A stretch of 64,000 bases of DNA from the NCBI RefSeq assembly GCF_003716875.1, contig NZ_CP033078.1, positions 2,666,001 to 2,730,000 on the forward strand, given 5' to 3'. The position numbers and the translations under genes were made by a program. Under the pieces are notes generated by a model. It was not told where the DNA came from. It searched no databases and saw only the letters and a list, made by a program, of their open reading frames with translations. Shown here piece after piece: positions 27,710 to 38,368 of the stretch (positions are counted from its first letter, which is position 1; the number at the start of each line of letters is the position of its first letter). Source of the DNA: Vibrio zhugei. Its GTDB lineage: Bacteria; Pseudomonadota; Gammaproteobacteria; Enterobacterales; Vibrionaceae.

Positions 27710-28721
27710 TGATTCCTCCATAGCGACGGCGAATAACCGTAGCGTGACTTTTATCTTCGTTGTGGATCAAACTGCGCACTCTGACTCGTGATTTATCAAC
27801 AAGTACTTGCGCATCTAATTCAAAATAGTGGCTATTCACCGTTAAATGTTGGCGGGCATTCTCCGCCCCTGATTGGGAGTTGGACTGCCGATTTGCTTGG
27901 CTACTTTGCGCCAACTGAGGTTCACTCATAAAATCGGCCACATTACTCCACCCTTTTTCCGGACGATTTTTTATCAGCGCTTTCGCGCCACCTTCCGTTA
28001 AATTCGGACTAAACATCGCCACCAGCAACAACGCCTGTTTTTGGGTAAGGGTATTGATATTCACCTTCCACTCTGCGGTTGGTATAGCACACACAAACGG
28101 TTTGAGCTGCTGCATCACTTTCCCACTCATACCTTGTACCGCGCGTAATTCACTGGTATCAATCATCATGCCATTGGCAGGCAAATAAGCCGGAGACAAC
28201 GAATCATAATAGCTATCTTCCATACCATTGGTGGTGGTCACGGTATCGTTGGTATCCACAAACTCCCACAGGGAATCGGTAATCACACTGGCTTTGTTGC
28301 TATCCACATTCAAATATTGCAATAAGTTAGTGAACACTTGCGCCGAATAGGGGGATACCGACACTCCAGGCGCGCTCACAAGCCCCGCAAATACATTGAC
28401 GTTAAAACACGCTTGTTTATCGTAAATCTGTCCAGACACGCTGCCATAATCCAAAGGAAAGGTGCGATCTTTCATTGCCCACACTTGGCTCAAATTAATG
28501 GTCTTACTGTCTTGTTTACGTGTCTGTTTTAACAGCGACGTCGCCAATTCTTCGACCCCGATGCTATGCCAGTAGGCTTGCTGGTAATTGATTTGATGCG
28601 TGGCTCGCTGAAATTGGGTAAACATACGCGCAGACATCGTTGCCGCCAGAGACACCATAATAGCGACAATCAACAGTATGACGATCAACGCCACACCTTG
28701 CTGAGAACGTTTATTTCTCAT
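27678..28721 (-). CDS. gspK: Type II secretion system minor pseudopilin K
   Basis: About 347 aa; the large minor pseudopilin that caps the pseudopilus tip with GspI and GspJ. The prepilin leader is MRNKRSQQG followed by the hydrophobic helix VALIVILLIVAIMV, cleaved after Gly9; GspK lacks the Glu at position 5 of the mature protein that other pseudopilins have, and here that position is Val, as expected. The ATG at 28721 is chosen over one 18 codons upstream because it gives a short basic leader. It overlaps gspJ by 11 bases and gspL by 32. Confidence 0.93.
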   Translation of the reverse strand: MRNKRSQQGVALIVILLIVAIMVSLAATMSARMFTQFQRATHQINYQQAYWHSIGVEELATSLLKQTRKQDSKTINLSQVWAMKDRTFPLDYGSVSGQIYDKQACFNVNVFAGLVSAPGVSVSPYSAQVFTNLLQYLNVDSNKASVITDSLWEFVDTNDTVTTTNGMEDSYYDSLSPAYLPANGMMIDTSELRAVQGMSGKVMQQLKPFVCAIPTAEWKVNINTLTQKQALLLVAMFSPNLTEGGAKALIKNRPEKGWSNVADFMSEPQLAQSSQANRQSNSQSGAENARQHLTVNSHYFELDAQVLVDKSRVRVRSLIHNEDKSHATVIRRRYGGISERISDRSTE

Positions 28722-29409
28722 TGCCGTCTCCCGAAACCGCACGAACGTCTTTTTGCTTAGCCGCTTCGTGCGCAATCAGATACGTTCGGCTAATTTTTCC
28801 ATAATCTTTTAAGACCAACGTTACTTTTACCGCTTGCGGCAGGCCAGTTTGATCCTCCCACTCATCTATCCACTTTTTCTTGGTATAAAAGCTCATTGAC
28901 CAAGACGTCACACCGGTCAGCAGGGGTTGAGACACGCCTGCATCGCCTCTTACGGTATCGGGATAGCGCCACCAAACGCGCTCTAAAACCTCTTCTTTTA
29001 AGCGATAGCCAATTTTTGCCACTTGCCCTCGTGGAAACCTCTGCTGCGGGTTCGCCCAACCAAGCCGAGTGAACATCACTCCGTAACTGTCTGAGTCCAA
29101 GAGATAGTTTTGATAAATGAGCGGGCTTTGATTCGGCGCTTGACCATTGGTACGAAAGCGTCGATTCGCCATTTGCCTAAAGTCCGCATCCATAATCACA
29201 ATGGCCCGCTGTAATCGGCTCACCCGCTCGGTACGCTGTTGCGACGCTTCATTACTGCGCTGCACCTGATTGAGCACTTGATAAGCGGCGATACTCATAC
29301 TGGCAAAAATAGCCATCGCCACCAGCACTTCGATCAAGGTAAATCCCGAGTGCTTACGAGCAAGGCGTAATACCGAGCAACGAGCTAACTGCGATCTACT
29401 GGGCAACAT
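28711..29409 (-). CDS. gspJ: Type II secretion system minor pseudopilin J
   Basis: About 232 aa. The type IV prepilin-like signal is HSG followed by FTLIEVLVAMAIF, with Glu5 of the mature protein present. The leader is about 22 residues from the ATG at 29409, somewhat long; the frame is open 25 codons further upstream within gspI, which is unlikely to be used. GspJ joins GspI and GspK in the tip complex. The start overlaps the gspI stop by 14 bases, indicating coupled translation. Confidence 0.92.
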   Translation of the reverse strand: MLPSRSQLARCSVLRLARKHSGFTLIEVLVAMAIFASMSIAAYQVLNQVQRSNEASQQRTERVSRLQRAIVIMDADFRQMANRRFRTNGQAPNQSPLIYQNYLLDSDSYGVMFTRLGWANPQQRFPRGQVAKIGYRLKEEVLERVWWRYPDTVRGDAGVSQPLLTGVTSWSMSFYTKKKWIDEWEDQTGLPQAVKVTLVLKDYGKISRTYLIAHEAAKQKDVRAVSGDGNEK

Positions 29410-29755
29410 AACTGCGTACCGTAACGATAGGGCTAGATTTTTTGTCTTTCGCGACCATAACATCGAACGCTTGTAAGGCGTCATTGGCGGTCTTCACCGG
29501 TTTCACCTGCCAATACCATTGCTGATGGGCCATCTTGGTCGTTCCTGTACGGGCGGTTAAGGGCGGCTCACGCAGTAACGTGTTCGCCATTTGGTTATCC
29601 GCGACCATCGATGCAAACATTTTTTCTTCTAGATAATTCAGCGTATTAATGTGTTGGGTCACCGAGCGCATAATGCTGATCGCTGCTATAGCAAAAATCG
29701 CTAATGCCACCAGCACTTCTAACAACGTAAAACCACGGCCGCATCGCTTATTCAT
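29396..29755 (-). CDS. gspI: Type II secretion system minor pseudopilin I
   Basis: A 119-aa minor pseudopilin with the leader MNKRCGRG and the helix FTLLEVLVALAIFAIAAISI (cleavage after Gly8, Glu5 present). GspI nucleates the tip complex that starts pseudopilus assembly. It overlaps gspH by eight bases and gspJ by 14. Confidence 0.94.
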   Translation of the reverse strand: MNKRCGRGFTLLEVLVALAIFAIAAISIMRSVTQHINTLNYLEEKMFASMVADNQMANTLLREPPLTARTGTTKMAHQQWYWQVKPVKTANDALQAFDVMVAKDKKSSPIVTVRSYVAQ

Positions 29756-30344
29756 GACGACTGTCTCCCGGTGGCTCGAGTACTATCTGCCCGTTTTCTT
29801 TAACTTGAACACTCCACGCCTGTTGAACGTCTTGATCCGTCAGATAAAAATGCACGGTAAACGGGGTCGTTTCTCCGCTGGAAAGAATATCGACTTGCGG
29901 AGCTGGCTGTTGATGGGTTTTCTTTTCTTCTTTGGCAAACATATTTTCGTCAAAGAGCGGCTTGTCTTCAAACAAGCGATCATCATCTTTCTGCCAAGCA
30001 CTACTTCCCACCTGAAAATCCATACTCAGGCGGTCATCTAACGTTAAGCGAGCACGAAACTGCTGACGCTGGACCTTTTGCCACCCTTTCTCCGTTAACT
30101 CTAAAAACGTTAACGTCGCGGGAGTCGCCGATGCCTCCACTCGCAAACCATAATCCACACCGGAGAGCACCGATTCTTCATTCATGAGTTGCACTCGCTG
30201 GTAAAAACGTCGGGCGGTTTTTTCCGCTAAATCGCTTTGATTACTGGGAAGCGTTGAAATCACGGCGACGGATCCCAGTGCCAACAGCACCAGAACCAGC
30301 ATAATTTCAATGAGTGTAAATCCGCGTGTTGAGTGCATCGTCAT
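29748..30344 (-). CDS. gspH: Type II secretion system minor pseudopilin H
   Basis: About 198 aa starting MTMHSTRGFTLIEIMLVLV; cleavage after Gly8 leaves FTLIEIMLVLVLLAL with Glu5. The frame is open upstream into gspG, but ATGs there would give an absurd leader of over 50 residues. The start could also be two codons later. GspH joins the GspI-J-K tip to the GspG filament. It follows gspG by 31 bases. Confidence 0.92.
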   Translation of the reverse strand: MTMHSTRGFTLIEIMLVLVLLALGSVAVISTLPSNQSDLAEKTARRFYQRVQLMNEESVLSGVDYGLRVEASATPATLTFLELTEKGWQKVQRQQFRARLTLDDRLSMDFQVGSSAWQKDDDRLFEDKPLFDENMFAKEEKKTHQQPAPQVDILSSGETTPFTVHFYLTDQDVQQAWSVQVKENGQIVLEPPGDSRHE

Positions 30345-30375
30345 CGTGGGGGCGAACCGTGCTCGCCCCTGCCAA

Positions 30376-30822
30376 TTATTGATAATCTTGAATATTCCAG
30401 TTACCAATATCGGCATTAACGCCATCACCGCCTTCTTGCCCATCGGCCCCCAATGTAAACACATCGATGGTCCCTTTATCACCAGGGCTTAAATATTGAT
30501 AATCATTACCCCATGGGTCTTGCGGAAGACGCTTAATATAACCACCAGAGCGGTAGTTACGAGGTTCAGGGCTGCTTGGTTTTTTCACCAACGCATCCAA
30601 CCCTTGGTCGGTAGTCGGATAGACACTGTTATCAAGTTTGTACATATCCAATGCATTTTCTAGGGCAACAATGTCAGTAATGGCTTTTTGTTGGTCAGCT
30701 TTCTCTTTATTTCCTAAAAGGTTAGGTACAACCACACTGGCTAAAATACCCAAAATAACCACGACAACCATGACTTCTAGAAGGGTAAAACCGGATTGCT
30801 TCACTGCTGTTCTTTGTTTCAT
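30376..30822 (-). CDS. gspG: Type II secretion system major pseudopilin G
   Basis: About 148 aa; the main filament subunit. The leader MKQRTAVKQSG is followed by FTLLEVMVVVVILGILASVV. The C-terminal domain carries the family signature KRLPQDPWGNDYQYLSPG and a calcium-site region DVFTLGADGQEGGDG. An ATG 13 codons upstream is open but gives a poor leader. The prepilin peptidase that processes it is encoded elsewhere (usually pilD/vcpD). Confidence 0.96.
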   Translation of the reverse strand: MKQRTAVKQSGFTLLEVMVVVVILGILASVVVPNLLGNKEKADQQKAITDIVALENALDMYKLDNSVYPTTDQGLDALVKKPSSPEPRNYRSGGYIKRLPQDPWGNDYQYLSPGDKGTIDVFTLGADGQEGGDGVNADIGNWNIQDYQ

Positions 30823-30863
30823 AATCACTCCATTAATACGCGCCTTGAACGATTCAAGCACAC

Positions 30864-32093
30864 TTACTGACTTACTAAGTTATTCATTTCTAAAATGGGC
30901 ATCAATGTTGCCATAACGATAAACAACACCAACCCCGCCATTAACGCGATTAACGCTGGGGTAAACACTCCCAAAGCAATATTGATGGCCGACTCAAAAT
31001 TTTCATCTTGGTTATCGGCGGCTCGGGTCAGCATCGCTTCCAACTCTCCACTTTGCTCACCACTGGCAATCATATGCAGCATCATTGGGGGGAAAAGACG
31101 CGTTTGATCAAGCGACTTACGTAAACTTGCGCCTTCACGAATGTTCTCTGCCGCCTCTCGCACTTTTTGTTTAACAAAGCGATTCGTCATCACGTCGACA
31201 GCGACATGCATGCCATCTAGGATAGGAATGGCGCTTGAAGTACAAATGGCCAACGTTCGTGCAAAACGCGATGTATTTAACCCACGCGCTATTTTGCCGA
31301 TAATCGGTAGATAGATGATTTTTTCATCCCACTTCAAACGTACATTCGGCTGGCTGAGTAAACGCCGGATAACAAAAGTGCCGACGATGAACACAACTAA
31401 AATCGCAATGCCCCACTGCTGAATAAATCCGCTGGCCGCTAAGAGAATTTCTGTTGATTGTGGCAGTTCCTGTCCCATCTGCACAAATTGGCCGACAATT
31501 TTTGGCACCACAGCCGCCAACAAAAACGAAACAATCGCGACAGCAAATACCACCAGCACTACCGGATAAATCATCGCTTGTAATAACTTAGAGCGCATTT
31601 TCTGACGATTTTCCGCGTAATCAGCTAAGCGAGCTAATACGGTATCAAGGTGTCCGGACTTTTCGCCTGCCGACACCATCGAACGAAACAGCTCATCGAA
31701 GATGTGCGGATAATCGCCAAAGCTGTCCGCTAAGGTATACCCTTCTGTCACTTTCGAGCGCACTGCGGCGATCATTGAACGAATACGAGGCTTTTCCGAT
31801 TGTTCAGACACGGCTCGTAAACACTCTTCTAACGGCATCCCGGATTGAACTAGAGTGGAAAGCTGACGTGTGATCAGCGCTAAATCCGGCGTACTGATAC
31901 CACGCTGCAAGGTAAACGCAGGTTGCGCCGCGCCAGCACCAGCCGAACGCTTGCCGCGATTCTCAATCACATCGATGGGAATCAAACCTTGCTCTTTCAA
32001 GCGTTGCCTCACTTGACGAGCATTATCCCCTTCAATCACCCCTTTTTTCTGGCGCCCGGATTTATCCAGTGCTTTATAATCAAATGCCGCCAT
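30864..32093 (-). CDS. gspF: Type II secretion system inner-membrane platform protein F
   Basis: A 409-aa polytopic protein with three membrane segments (near residues 173-195, 222-243 and 378-400) and two related cytoplasmic domains, the GspF/PilC fold (PLEECLRAVSEQSEKPRIRSM, then GMHVAVDVMTNRFV, MLTRAADNQDENFE). It is the membrane core on which GspE acts. Its ATG shares one base with the gspE stop (TAATG), so translation is coupled. Confidence 0.95.
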   Translation of the reverse strand: MAAFDYKALDKSGRQKKGVIEGDNARQVRQRLKEQGLIPIDVIENRGKRSAGAGAAQPAFTLQRGISTPDLALITRQLSTLVQSGMPLEECLRAVSEQSEKPRIRSMIAAVRSKVTEGYTLADSFGDYPHIFDELFRSMVSAGEKSGHLDTVLARLADYAENRQKMRSKLLQAMIYPVVLVVFAVAIVSFLLAAVVPKIVGQFVQMGQELPQSTEILLAASGFIQQWGIAILVVFIVGTFVIRRLLSQPNVRLKWDEKIIYLPIIGKIARGLNTSRFARTLAICTSSAIPILDGMHVAVDVMTNRFVKQKVREAAENIREGASLRKSLDQTRLFPPMMLHMIASGEQSGELEAMLTRAADNQDENFESAINIALGVFTPALIALMAGLVLFIVMATLMPILEMNNLVSQ

Positions 32094-33604
32094 TACGACT
32101 CCTTAGTCACGCGCATCACTTCTTCAAGTGACGTAATGCCCTGGCGTACTTTATCCAGTCCATCTTGGCGAATACTCGGAGTGTGTGCTCGAATGGCATG
32201 TTCAATATCTTGCTCGCCCGCTTCTTTGTGAATCAGCGTTTGTACATTGTCATCGACGACAAGTAGCTCGTGGATGCCGGTACGTCCTTGATACCCTTTT
32301 TGGCTACAATGTTCGCATCCCTTAGGACGATACAAGGTACACGCATCGTCTTCGCTCAAGCCAAAATATTTTTTCTGTTCACTATTGGCCTCATAGGGCT
32401 CACGACAATGAACACAGAGTGTGCGCACCAACCGTTGCGCCAAAACACCCAATAGCGACGAAGAAATTAAAAACGGTTCAATCCCCATATCGCGCATTCG
32501 CGTTATCGCACCAATCGCCGTATTGGTATGCAGCGTAGACATCACCAAGTGGCCGGTTAACGAGGCTTGCACCGCAATTTGCGCGGTCTCTAAATCCCGA
32601 ATTTCCCCAACCATAACCACATCGGGGTCTTGACGTAAAATGGCCCGCAAACCTCGCGCAAACGTCATATCGACTTTGGGGTTGACCTGCGTTTGCCCAA
32701 TGCCAGCAATATCAAATTCAATAGGGTCTTCGACCGTCAGAATGTTGCGCTCTGAGCTGTTCAATTCCTGAAGTCCCGCATAGAGCGTCGTGGATTTACC
32801 AGAGCCGGTGGGGCCGGTCACCAACAACACGCCATGTGGCCGGCTGATTAATTGTTGAAAACGCTGATGCACAACCTCATTCATCCCTAAACTGTATAAA
32901 TCCAGTTGGGTGGCATTTTTATCCAATAAACGCATCACCACACGCTCACCATGAGAGGAAGGCATTGTCGACACACGCACATCGACCGCTCGCCCACCGA
33001 TGCGCAGTGAAATCCGGCCATCTTGAGGAACGCGTTTTTCCGCGATATCCATTTTCGACATGACTTTGACGCGCGACACCAATAACGGGGCAAGTTTGCG
33101 GCTCGGTTCCAGCACTTCACGTAATACACCATCCACCCGGAAGCGGATCGATAGGACTTTCTCAAACGTCTCAATATGAATATCAGACGCGCCCTCTTTG
33201 ATCGCTTCGCCAAGCATGGCATTGATCAGTTTGATAATCGGCGCATCGTCTTCCGACTCGAGCAAATCTTCGCTTTGCGGCAGCTCTTCGGCTAACGAGA
33301 AAAAGTCATCGCTTTCAATACCAATGGTTTCCATCAACTGACGAGCTTCTGAAGAATCTCGTTGATACACCACGGTCAGTTTCGTTTCAAACTCGTCACT
33401 GGATAGCTCATGTAATACAAACGCTGTTTTGGCGACCCGTTTTACCTCCATCAATGCCGCAATCGGAATCGGCGGCACGTAATAGAGATGGCACTGAGAG
33501 AAATCCGCATCCCACTCTAAAACCACATTAAAGCGATTGGCAAAACTGAATGGTAAACGACGTAACACTGGTTGAGTGACGTCGTCTGCGACTCTATCAC
33601 TCAT
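32093..33604 (-). CDS. gspE: Type II secretion system ATPase E
   Basis: A 503-aa hexameric ATPase powering pseudopilus assembly. After an N-terminal GspL-binding domain come the Walker A box [10 protein letters not shown] (about residues 264-273), the Asp box, Walker B ([17 protein letters not shown]) and the His box (STLHTNTA). A four-cysteine zinc site follows (CVHC, then CEHC about 35 residues later), characteristic of GspE. Starts one base inside the gspD stop codon. Confidence 0.96.
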   Translation of the reverse strand: MSDRVADDVTQPVLRRLPFSFANRFNVVLEWDADFSQCHLYYVPPIPIAALMEVKRVAKTAFVLHELSSDEFETKLTVVYQRDSSEARQLMETIGIESDDFFSLAEELPQSEDLLESEDDAPIIKLINAMLGEAIKEGASDIHIETFEKVLSIRFRVDGVLREVLEPSRKLAPLLVSRVKVMSKMDIAEKRVPQDGRISLRIGGRAVDVRVSTMPSSHGERVVMRLLDKNATQLDLYSLGMNEVVHQRFQQLISRPHGVLLVTGPTGSGKSTTLYAGLQELNSSERNILTVEDPIEFDIAGIGQTQVNPKVDMTFARGLRAILRQDPDVVMVGEIRDLETAQIAVQASLTGHLVMSTLHTNTAIGAITRMRDMGIEPFLISSSLLGVLAQRLVRTLCVHCREPYEANSEQKKYFGLSEDDACTLYRPKGCEHCSQKGYQGRTGIHELLVVDDNVQTLIHKEAGEQDIEHAIRAHTPSIRQDGLDKVRQGITSLEEVMRVTKES

Positions 33605-35625
33605 TATTTATTCTCTTCCATTTGATCAATAAAGGCTTGCAGTTCTGCCGCATGCTGACGATCATCGCCAAACTTCGGTAGCACCGGAATATTCGCATCG
33701 TCCATCAGCTTCATGCCTTTCTGCGACTTATATAACTGCTCAGCTCGAATATAGTTGTACTTACGCTGAGTCACGCCATCCGCCGTCATGCCATTACGCA
33801 AAATCGTCGGCTTAATAAAGACCATCAAGTTTTTCTTTTCTGACTGTGAACTGGTCGAGCGGAACAATTGCCCGATGATCGGAATATCACCTAATAACGG
33901 CACTTTCGATTCACTTTCAGCGGTACGGTTATCAATCAGACCACCGAGGACAAGCATTTGTCCATCTTTGACCATCACCGAGGTATTAAGCTGACGTTTA
34001 GCAAAGCGCACATCAACGGCACCATTAGCGCCGAGTACATTCGAGACTTCTTGCTCAATGTGTAACTGTACGGAATCACCTTCGTTGATTTGCGGTACCA
34101 CTTTCAGCTTGATCCCCACTTCCTTACGGTCAACCGTTTGGAATGGGTTATCATTGTTAGCGCCCGCCGTTGAACCGGTGATCACAGGGACTTCTTCGCC
34201 GACAATGAATGAGGCTTCCCCGTTATCCATCACGGTAATGCTTGGTGAAGACAGAATATTGGTACTGGAATCACTCGCTACCGCATTAATCAGCGCTGTC
34301 CAGTCACCCATCATAATACTGACCGCCGCACCATTAATGCCTGAAAGCGCAGAGGCTAATGTGTCATAATCCCCAGATTCTTTATTGGTTTGTGCGCGTC
34401 GAATCCCATTCGCATCATTATAATAAGTGGTCGTTTCGGTATCTTTGGCTTCTTCTAGACCCACCATCACTTTGCCAATAGAAGCGCCAGTATTGTTATA
34501 CTGAATCGCAGAGCCACTTTCTAAAGAGCCCCACTGCACCCCAAGCTTAATCCCATCACTTTCTGACATTTCCACAATCAGAGCTTCAATCAATACCTGC
34601 GCACGACGAATATCTAACTGATCGATAATATTGAGTAGAGACTTCATGATGTCTTTAGGAGCGCTGATGACAAGAGAGTTGGTTTCTTTGTGCGCGGCGA
34701 TCACCACATCGTTACGTGAGCTAGACGACTTTTTACCATCCCCTTTACTCTTCAACATGCTGTCTGACACCCCTTTAAGCACATCCACTAAATCTTTGGC
34801 TTTGGCGTACTTAAGATACACGACTCGACTGTTGCCCTTAACCGCCATTTCGACATCGAGCTTTTTAATCAATTTGATCATTCTTTGGCGAACTTTCGGA
34901 TCACCAGAAACCAAAATAGAGTTCGTACGTTCATCGGCAACAAACTTAGGCTGCAAATATTCGGGCGTGTTCTTACGTTCATTGTTTTTACTAAGAGACT
35001 GAACAATGCGAACCATTTCAGAGGCCGATGCATTCTTCAACTCCACAACATCAACGTCTTTGTCACCCACTTGATCAACGCGATGAATAATATCCGCGAG
35101 TCGATTCACCACCGCTGCACGGCCAGTCAGCAAAATGATATTCGCGGGATCGTAATGCACCACATTACCAGCACCTGCATTATCAATCAGTTGGCGCAGC
35201 AAAGGAGACAGTTCACGTACGGAGACATTTTTTACCGACACCACTTGAGTAATCACATTATCGCCAGAGGCATGCTGGCCATCCCCCAATACTGGAATCG
35301 CTCCCGTTTTCGCATCTTTTGATTTCACGACTTTCAGAATGCCATTATCCATCGGCACAACCGCGAAGCCGTATACCTGCAAGACATTAAGGAAAAAACT
35401 GTAATACTGTTTATCGTCCAACGTATCGTAACTGCGTACATCGATCTTGCCACGCACCGAGGGATCAACAATGATCGTCTTATCAAGGTTACGGCCAACA
35501 ATGTTGATAAACTCTTGAATATCTGTCCCTTTAAAACTGGCACTAAACTCGCTTGCCGATACGGCAGGCGCAAACATAGTGGCCGCGACTAGTAGCCACG
35601 TGCTTTTCTTGAGCCAATGCTTCAC
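33604..35625 (-). CDS. gspD: Type II secretion system secretin D
   Basis: A 673-aa outer-membrane secretin. Residues 1-24 form a signal peptide ending AVSA. N0-N3 domains follow ([33 protein letters not shown] is the N0 opening in two parts), then the secretin core with [28 protein letters not shown] and [14 protein letters not shown]. The C-terminal S-domain may bind a pilotin, which is not in this window. Fifteen subunits form the exit pore. The gene lies 29 bp after gspC. Confidence 0.96.
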   Translation of the reverse strand: MKHWLKKSTWLLVAATMFAPAVSASEFSASFKGTDIQEFINIVGRNLDKTIIVDPSVRGKIDVRSYDTLDDKQYYSFFLNVLQVYGFAVVPMDNGILKVVKSKDAKTGAIPVLGDGQHASGDNVITQVVSVKNVSVRELSPLLRQLIDNAGAGNVVHYDPANIILLTGRAAVVNRLADIIHRVDQVGDKDVDVVELKNASASEMVRIVQSLSKNNERKNTPEYLQPKFVADERTNSILVSGDPKVRQRMIKLIKKLDVEMAVKGNSRVVYLKYAKAKDLVDVLKGVSDSMLKSKGDGKKSSSSRNDVVIAAHKETNSLVISAPKDIMKSLLNIIDQLDIRRAQVLIEALIVEMSESDGIKLGVQWGSLESGSAIQYNNTGASIGKVMVGLEEAKDTETTTYYNDANGIRRAQTNKESGDYDTLASALSGINGAAVSIMMGDWTALINAVASDSSTNILSSPSITVMDNGEASFIVGEEVPVITGSTAGANNDNPFQTVDRKEVGIKLKVVPQINEGDSVQLHIEQEVSNVLGANGAVDVRFAKRQLNTSVMVKDGQMLVLGGLIDNRTAESESKVPLLGDIPIIGQLFRSTSSQSEKKNLMVFIKPTILRNGMTADGVTQRKYNYIRAEQLYKSQKGMKLMDDANIPVLPKFGDDRQHAAELQAFIDQMEENK

Positions 35626-35654
35626 TGATTACTCCTAAACTTGATGCATCAGAT

Positions 35655-36563
35655 TTATAACTCGAACTTAATAGTACGTACTTGGTTATTACGTTCGACG
35701 ATAAGATTAATGTCTTTATTATTCGATAATACACTCATGACTCTCGTCAGTGCATCGGGTGCAGTCAAATCAATGCCATTGATTTTAGTAGCAATATCAC
35801 CGGATTGCAGACCTAAAGATGTGAACAAGACTTTATTTTTGCCAGAAGTCAGTCGAAATCCTTTCACGTTCGCATCATTTTTTATGCGTGAGACATGAAC
35901 GTACTTCAAAATGGCGCTAGGACTTTGCTTAATTTCATCGCGAATGGCACGCCATTGTTGCTGAATCTCAGTCGGAGACTCTTGCTCGGGGACGCGACTT
36001 GCACGATTCAATCTCGGTTTGCTGTAATCTAATCCACTGAGCATGAGTGTTTCATCGCGTCCGGCATTGTCAATAATCACCCGATCCGGCAAAACGGCTT
36101 TGAGTTTCACGCTTGTGCCATCGACGGTTTCACCAATACCATAGGTATCTTGTGACCCTTGATGAGAAATGACGGCAAGACTGGAACGGGAGCTGGAACT
36201 TGCTACCACTCCGACCAAATTAAGGTTGAGACGCGTTTTAGGGGCATCGACCGCAACGGACTGAAGCTCATCATCCGAGGGCTTCTCAGTATAACGCCCA
36301 AACAAATTCGCTTGCTTTAGGTCATTAATATTGAGGCCTGATGACGGTTGATTAACCACAACATGGCTAGCGGTCCAGGCTGGTACGCTATGATCTTTAT
36401 CAGGAAAAAACCACACGGTTTCTCCTAACACCCATGCACAACCCGCGATGAAAACCACACTACACCCTAAGCTCACTGAACGATGCCAGCGAGGTCCTTT
36501 TAGGTAAGTCATCGCCGTATTTAGGCGAGTCGATGAAAACAAATTCAAATCTATCCGCTCCAC
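35655..36563 (-). CDS. gspC: Type II secretion system protein C
   Basis: A 302-aa protein that connects the inner-membrane platform to the secretin and helps choose substrates. A membrane segment lies near residues 30-50; the homology region follows (VDAPKTRLNLNLVGVVASS, then IGETVDGTSVKLKAVLPDRVII); the C-terminus is PDZ-like (GFRLTSGKNKVLFTSLGLQSGDIATKING). The start is a GTG with AGGA about 11 bases upstream. It is the first gene of the operon and is divergent from hslR over about 200 bp. Confidence 0.94.
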   Translation of the reverse strand: MERIDLNLFSSTRLNTAMTYLKGPRWHRSVSLGCSVVFIAGCAWVLGETVWFFPDKDHSVPAWTASHVVVNQPSSGLNINDLKQANLFGRYTEKPSDDELQSVAVDAPKTRLNLNLVGVVASSSSRSSLAVISHQGSQDTYGIGETVDGTSVKLKAVLPDRVIIDNAGRDETLMLSGLDYSKPRLNRASRVPEQESPTEIQQQWRAIRDEIKQSPSAILKYVHVSRIKNDANVKGFRLTSGKNKVLFTSLGLQSGDIATKINGIDLTAPDALTRVMSVLSNNKDINLIVERNNQVRTIKFEL

Positions 36564-36691
36564 GAACCAAATATCCTTATGAGGGGGAAATCAATAATAG
36601 GAAATCAAAGCAACTTGAAATGTGACAAGGCAAAATAATATAGCATAGCCTCATGACATATTCATGTGAGGTGATTAATTCGCCAGTGCTG

Positions 36692-36720
36692 CTTGAAAAC
36701 ACGTACCCCAGACTCCATTG
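36692..36720 (+). promoter_or_regulatory. Possible heat-shock (sigma32) promoter of hslR-hslO
   Basis: CTTGAAA (36692-36698) is followed after 14 bases by CTCCATTG (36713-36720), resembling the sigma32 elements CTTGAA and CCCCATNT. Both downstream genes are known heat-shock genes in E. coli, which supports the call. Confidence 0.55.
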
Positions 36721-36769
36721 TTACCACTAATAAGTAAAACAAAACAAATGTTAGAGGAAATTTGCCGAC

Positions 36770-37159
36770 ATGAGTTCCAATTCTGAGGCAGTTAGGCTAG
36801 ATAAATGGCTGTGGGCTGCTCGATTTTATAAAACACGCTCTGTCGCAAGGAATATGGTCGACGGCGGTAAAGTCCATTATAATGGCCAACGTAGCAAGCC
36901 GAGTAAAGTGGTAGAGCTAGGAGCCCATATTACGCTTCGCCAAGGTCACGAAGAGAAAACAGTGGTGATTGAAAATATCTCCGCTCAACGACGTGGCGCC
37001 CCAGAAGCACAAACACTATACAGTGAAACGGCAGAGAGTATCGCAAAACGTGAGCGTAATGCATTAGCACGCAAACTCAATGCGCAAAACCCTAGCCCAG
37101 ATCGTCGCCCAGATAAAAAACAGCGACGAGATATTATTAGATTCAAAAACCAAAATTAA
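36770..37159 (+). CDS. hslR: Ribosome-associated heat shock protein Hsp15
   Basis: A 129-aa basic protein with an N-terminal S4 RNA-binding domain ([32 protein letters not shown]) and a lysine/arginine-rich tail. Hsp15 binds 50S subunits that still carry a nascent chain and peptidyl-tRNA after premature dissociation, and helps recycle them under heat stress. It lies eight bases before hslO and shares its likely sigma32 promoter. Confidence 0.95.
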   Translation: MSSNSEAVRLDKWLWAARFYKTRSVARNMVDGGKVHYNGQRSKPSKVVELGAHITLRQGHEEKTVVIENISAQRRGAPEAQTLYSETAESIAKRERNALARKLNAQNPSPDRRPDKKQRRDIIRFKNQN

Positions 37160-37167
37160 AAGGCGGA

Positions 37168-38055
37168 ATGTCCTCCATGGCAAATAACATGCTTAATCGC
37201 TATCTCTTCGAGAACTTATCAGTGCGTGGCGAGCTGGTACAACTGGATGAAACGTACCAGAAAATTATTACCAGTAAGGAATACCCAACTGCCGTTCAAC
37301 GCCTACTTGGCGAATTGGTTGTCGCCACTTCTTTGTTAACTGCAACATTAAAATTTGAAGGCTCGATCACAGTACAACTGCAAGGTGATGGTCCGTTGAC
37401 CCTCGCGGTGATTAATGGCGATAACAATCACAACGTACGTGGTGTCGCGCGCTGCAGCGATGATATTCCAGACGATGCCTCTATTCATGACATGCTGGGT
37501 AAAGGGCATATCGTGATTACTATCGAACCGAAAGATGGTGAGCGCTATCAAGGTGTCGTGGGCCTAGAAGGTAACGACCTCTCAGAAATCATTGAAAACT
37601 ACTTTGCACGTTCTGAACAACTGAAAACACGTATGTGGTTACGTGTTGGAGAACACAACGGCCAAGCGCACGCTGCCGGTATGCTGATCCAGGTGATGCC
37701 TGATGGCACCGGTTCTGCCGAAGATTTTGAGCGTTTAGAGCAGTTAACGGACACCATCAAAAATGAAGAGTTATTTACCTTAGAAGCGAATGAACTGTTG
37801 TACCGTTTATACAACCAAGAAACGGTTAAGCTGTATGAACCTAAGCCTATCACGTTTTTCTGTAGCTGCTCACATGAGCGCAGCGCCGCCGCAATCATTA
37901 CGTTAAATCGTCAAGAAGTCGAGAACATCCTAGCAGAAGAAGGTCATATTTCTCTGCACTGCGACTACTGTGGTACCAACTATACATTCGATCCAATGGA
38001 AGTGGCCGAACTGTTTGTTCAGGCAAACCAACAAGGTAGCCAACAGACACATTAA
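37168..38055 (+). CDS. hslO: Redox-regulated chaperone Hsp33
   Basis: A 295-aa chaperone (292 aa if it starts at the ATG three codons later, which matches several Vibrio homologues; the upstream ATG has the better-spaced ribosome-binding site). The redox switch cysteines are present: Cys232 and Cys234 in [10 protein letters not shown], Cys265 and Cys268 in HCDYCG. Under reducing conditions they hold zinc; oxidation forms disulfides and activates holdase function. The N-terminal domain begins [18 protein letters not shown] strong terminator follows. Confidence 0.96.
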   Translation: MSSMANNMLNRYLFENLSVRGELVQLDETYQKIITSKEYPTAVQRLLGELVVATSLLTATLKFEGSITVQLQGDGPLTLAVINGDNNHNVRGVARCSDDIPDDASIHDMLGKGHIVITIEPKDGERYQGVVGLEGNDLSEIIENYFARSEQLKTRMWLRVGEHNGQAHAAGMLIQVMPDGTGSAEDFERLEQLTDTIKNEELFTLEANELLYRLYNQETVKLYEPKPITFFCSCSHERSAAAIITLNRQEVENILAEEGHISLHCDYCGTNYTFDPMEVAELFVQANQQGSQQTH

Positions 38056-38079
38056 TGAATGTGTCCGTCGATTCGATTA

Positions 38080-38109
38080 AGCCAGCATAATATGATGCTG
38101 GCTTTTTTA
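38080..38109 (+). terminator. hslR-hslO terminator
   Basis: AGCCAGCAT and ATGCTGGCT enclose a six-base loop and are followed by TTTTTT. The remaining 260 bp to pckA hold no gene; they contain a T-rich inverted repeat (TGTGTT/GAACACA near 38250) that may be part of pckA control. Confidence 0.9.
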
Positions 38110-38368
38110 TGTTTGCTACCCCTTGAACAGCCAAAGCACGTTTTCATCCCGCGATTCTCATTACCTCATCCCCCAGTCCGTATCAGTTACGTGAATATAA
38201 GCCAGGCCTGACTTCTCACTTTTCAATGACGCTCTTTTCCTCTCTGGTTTTTTGTGTTTTTTTTGAACACACACCCTGTTTTATTTTTATTCCATTGCTA
38301 CCATCAATATTATAAAAATAACTAACATCTCGACAAAAAACCCTACAATATTCTATGAGGAGCACCTT

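Noticed and set aside
34885..35322. 145-codon frame antisense to gspD
   Set aside because: Shadow frame; composition unlike a real protein (rich in His, Asn and Ile), and gspD is intact on the other strand.
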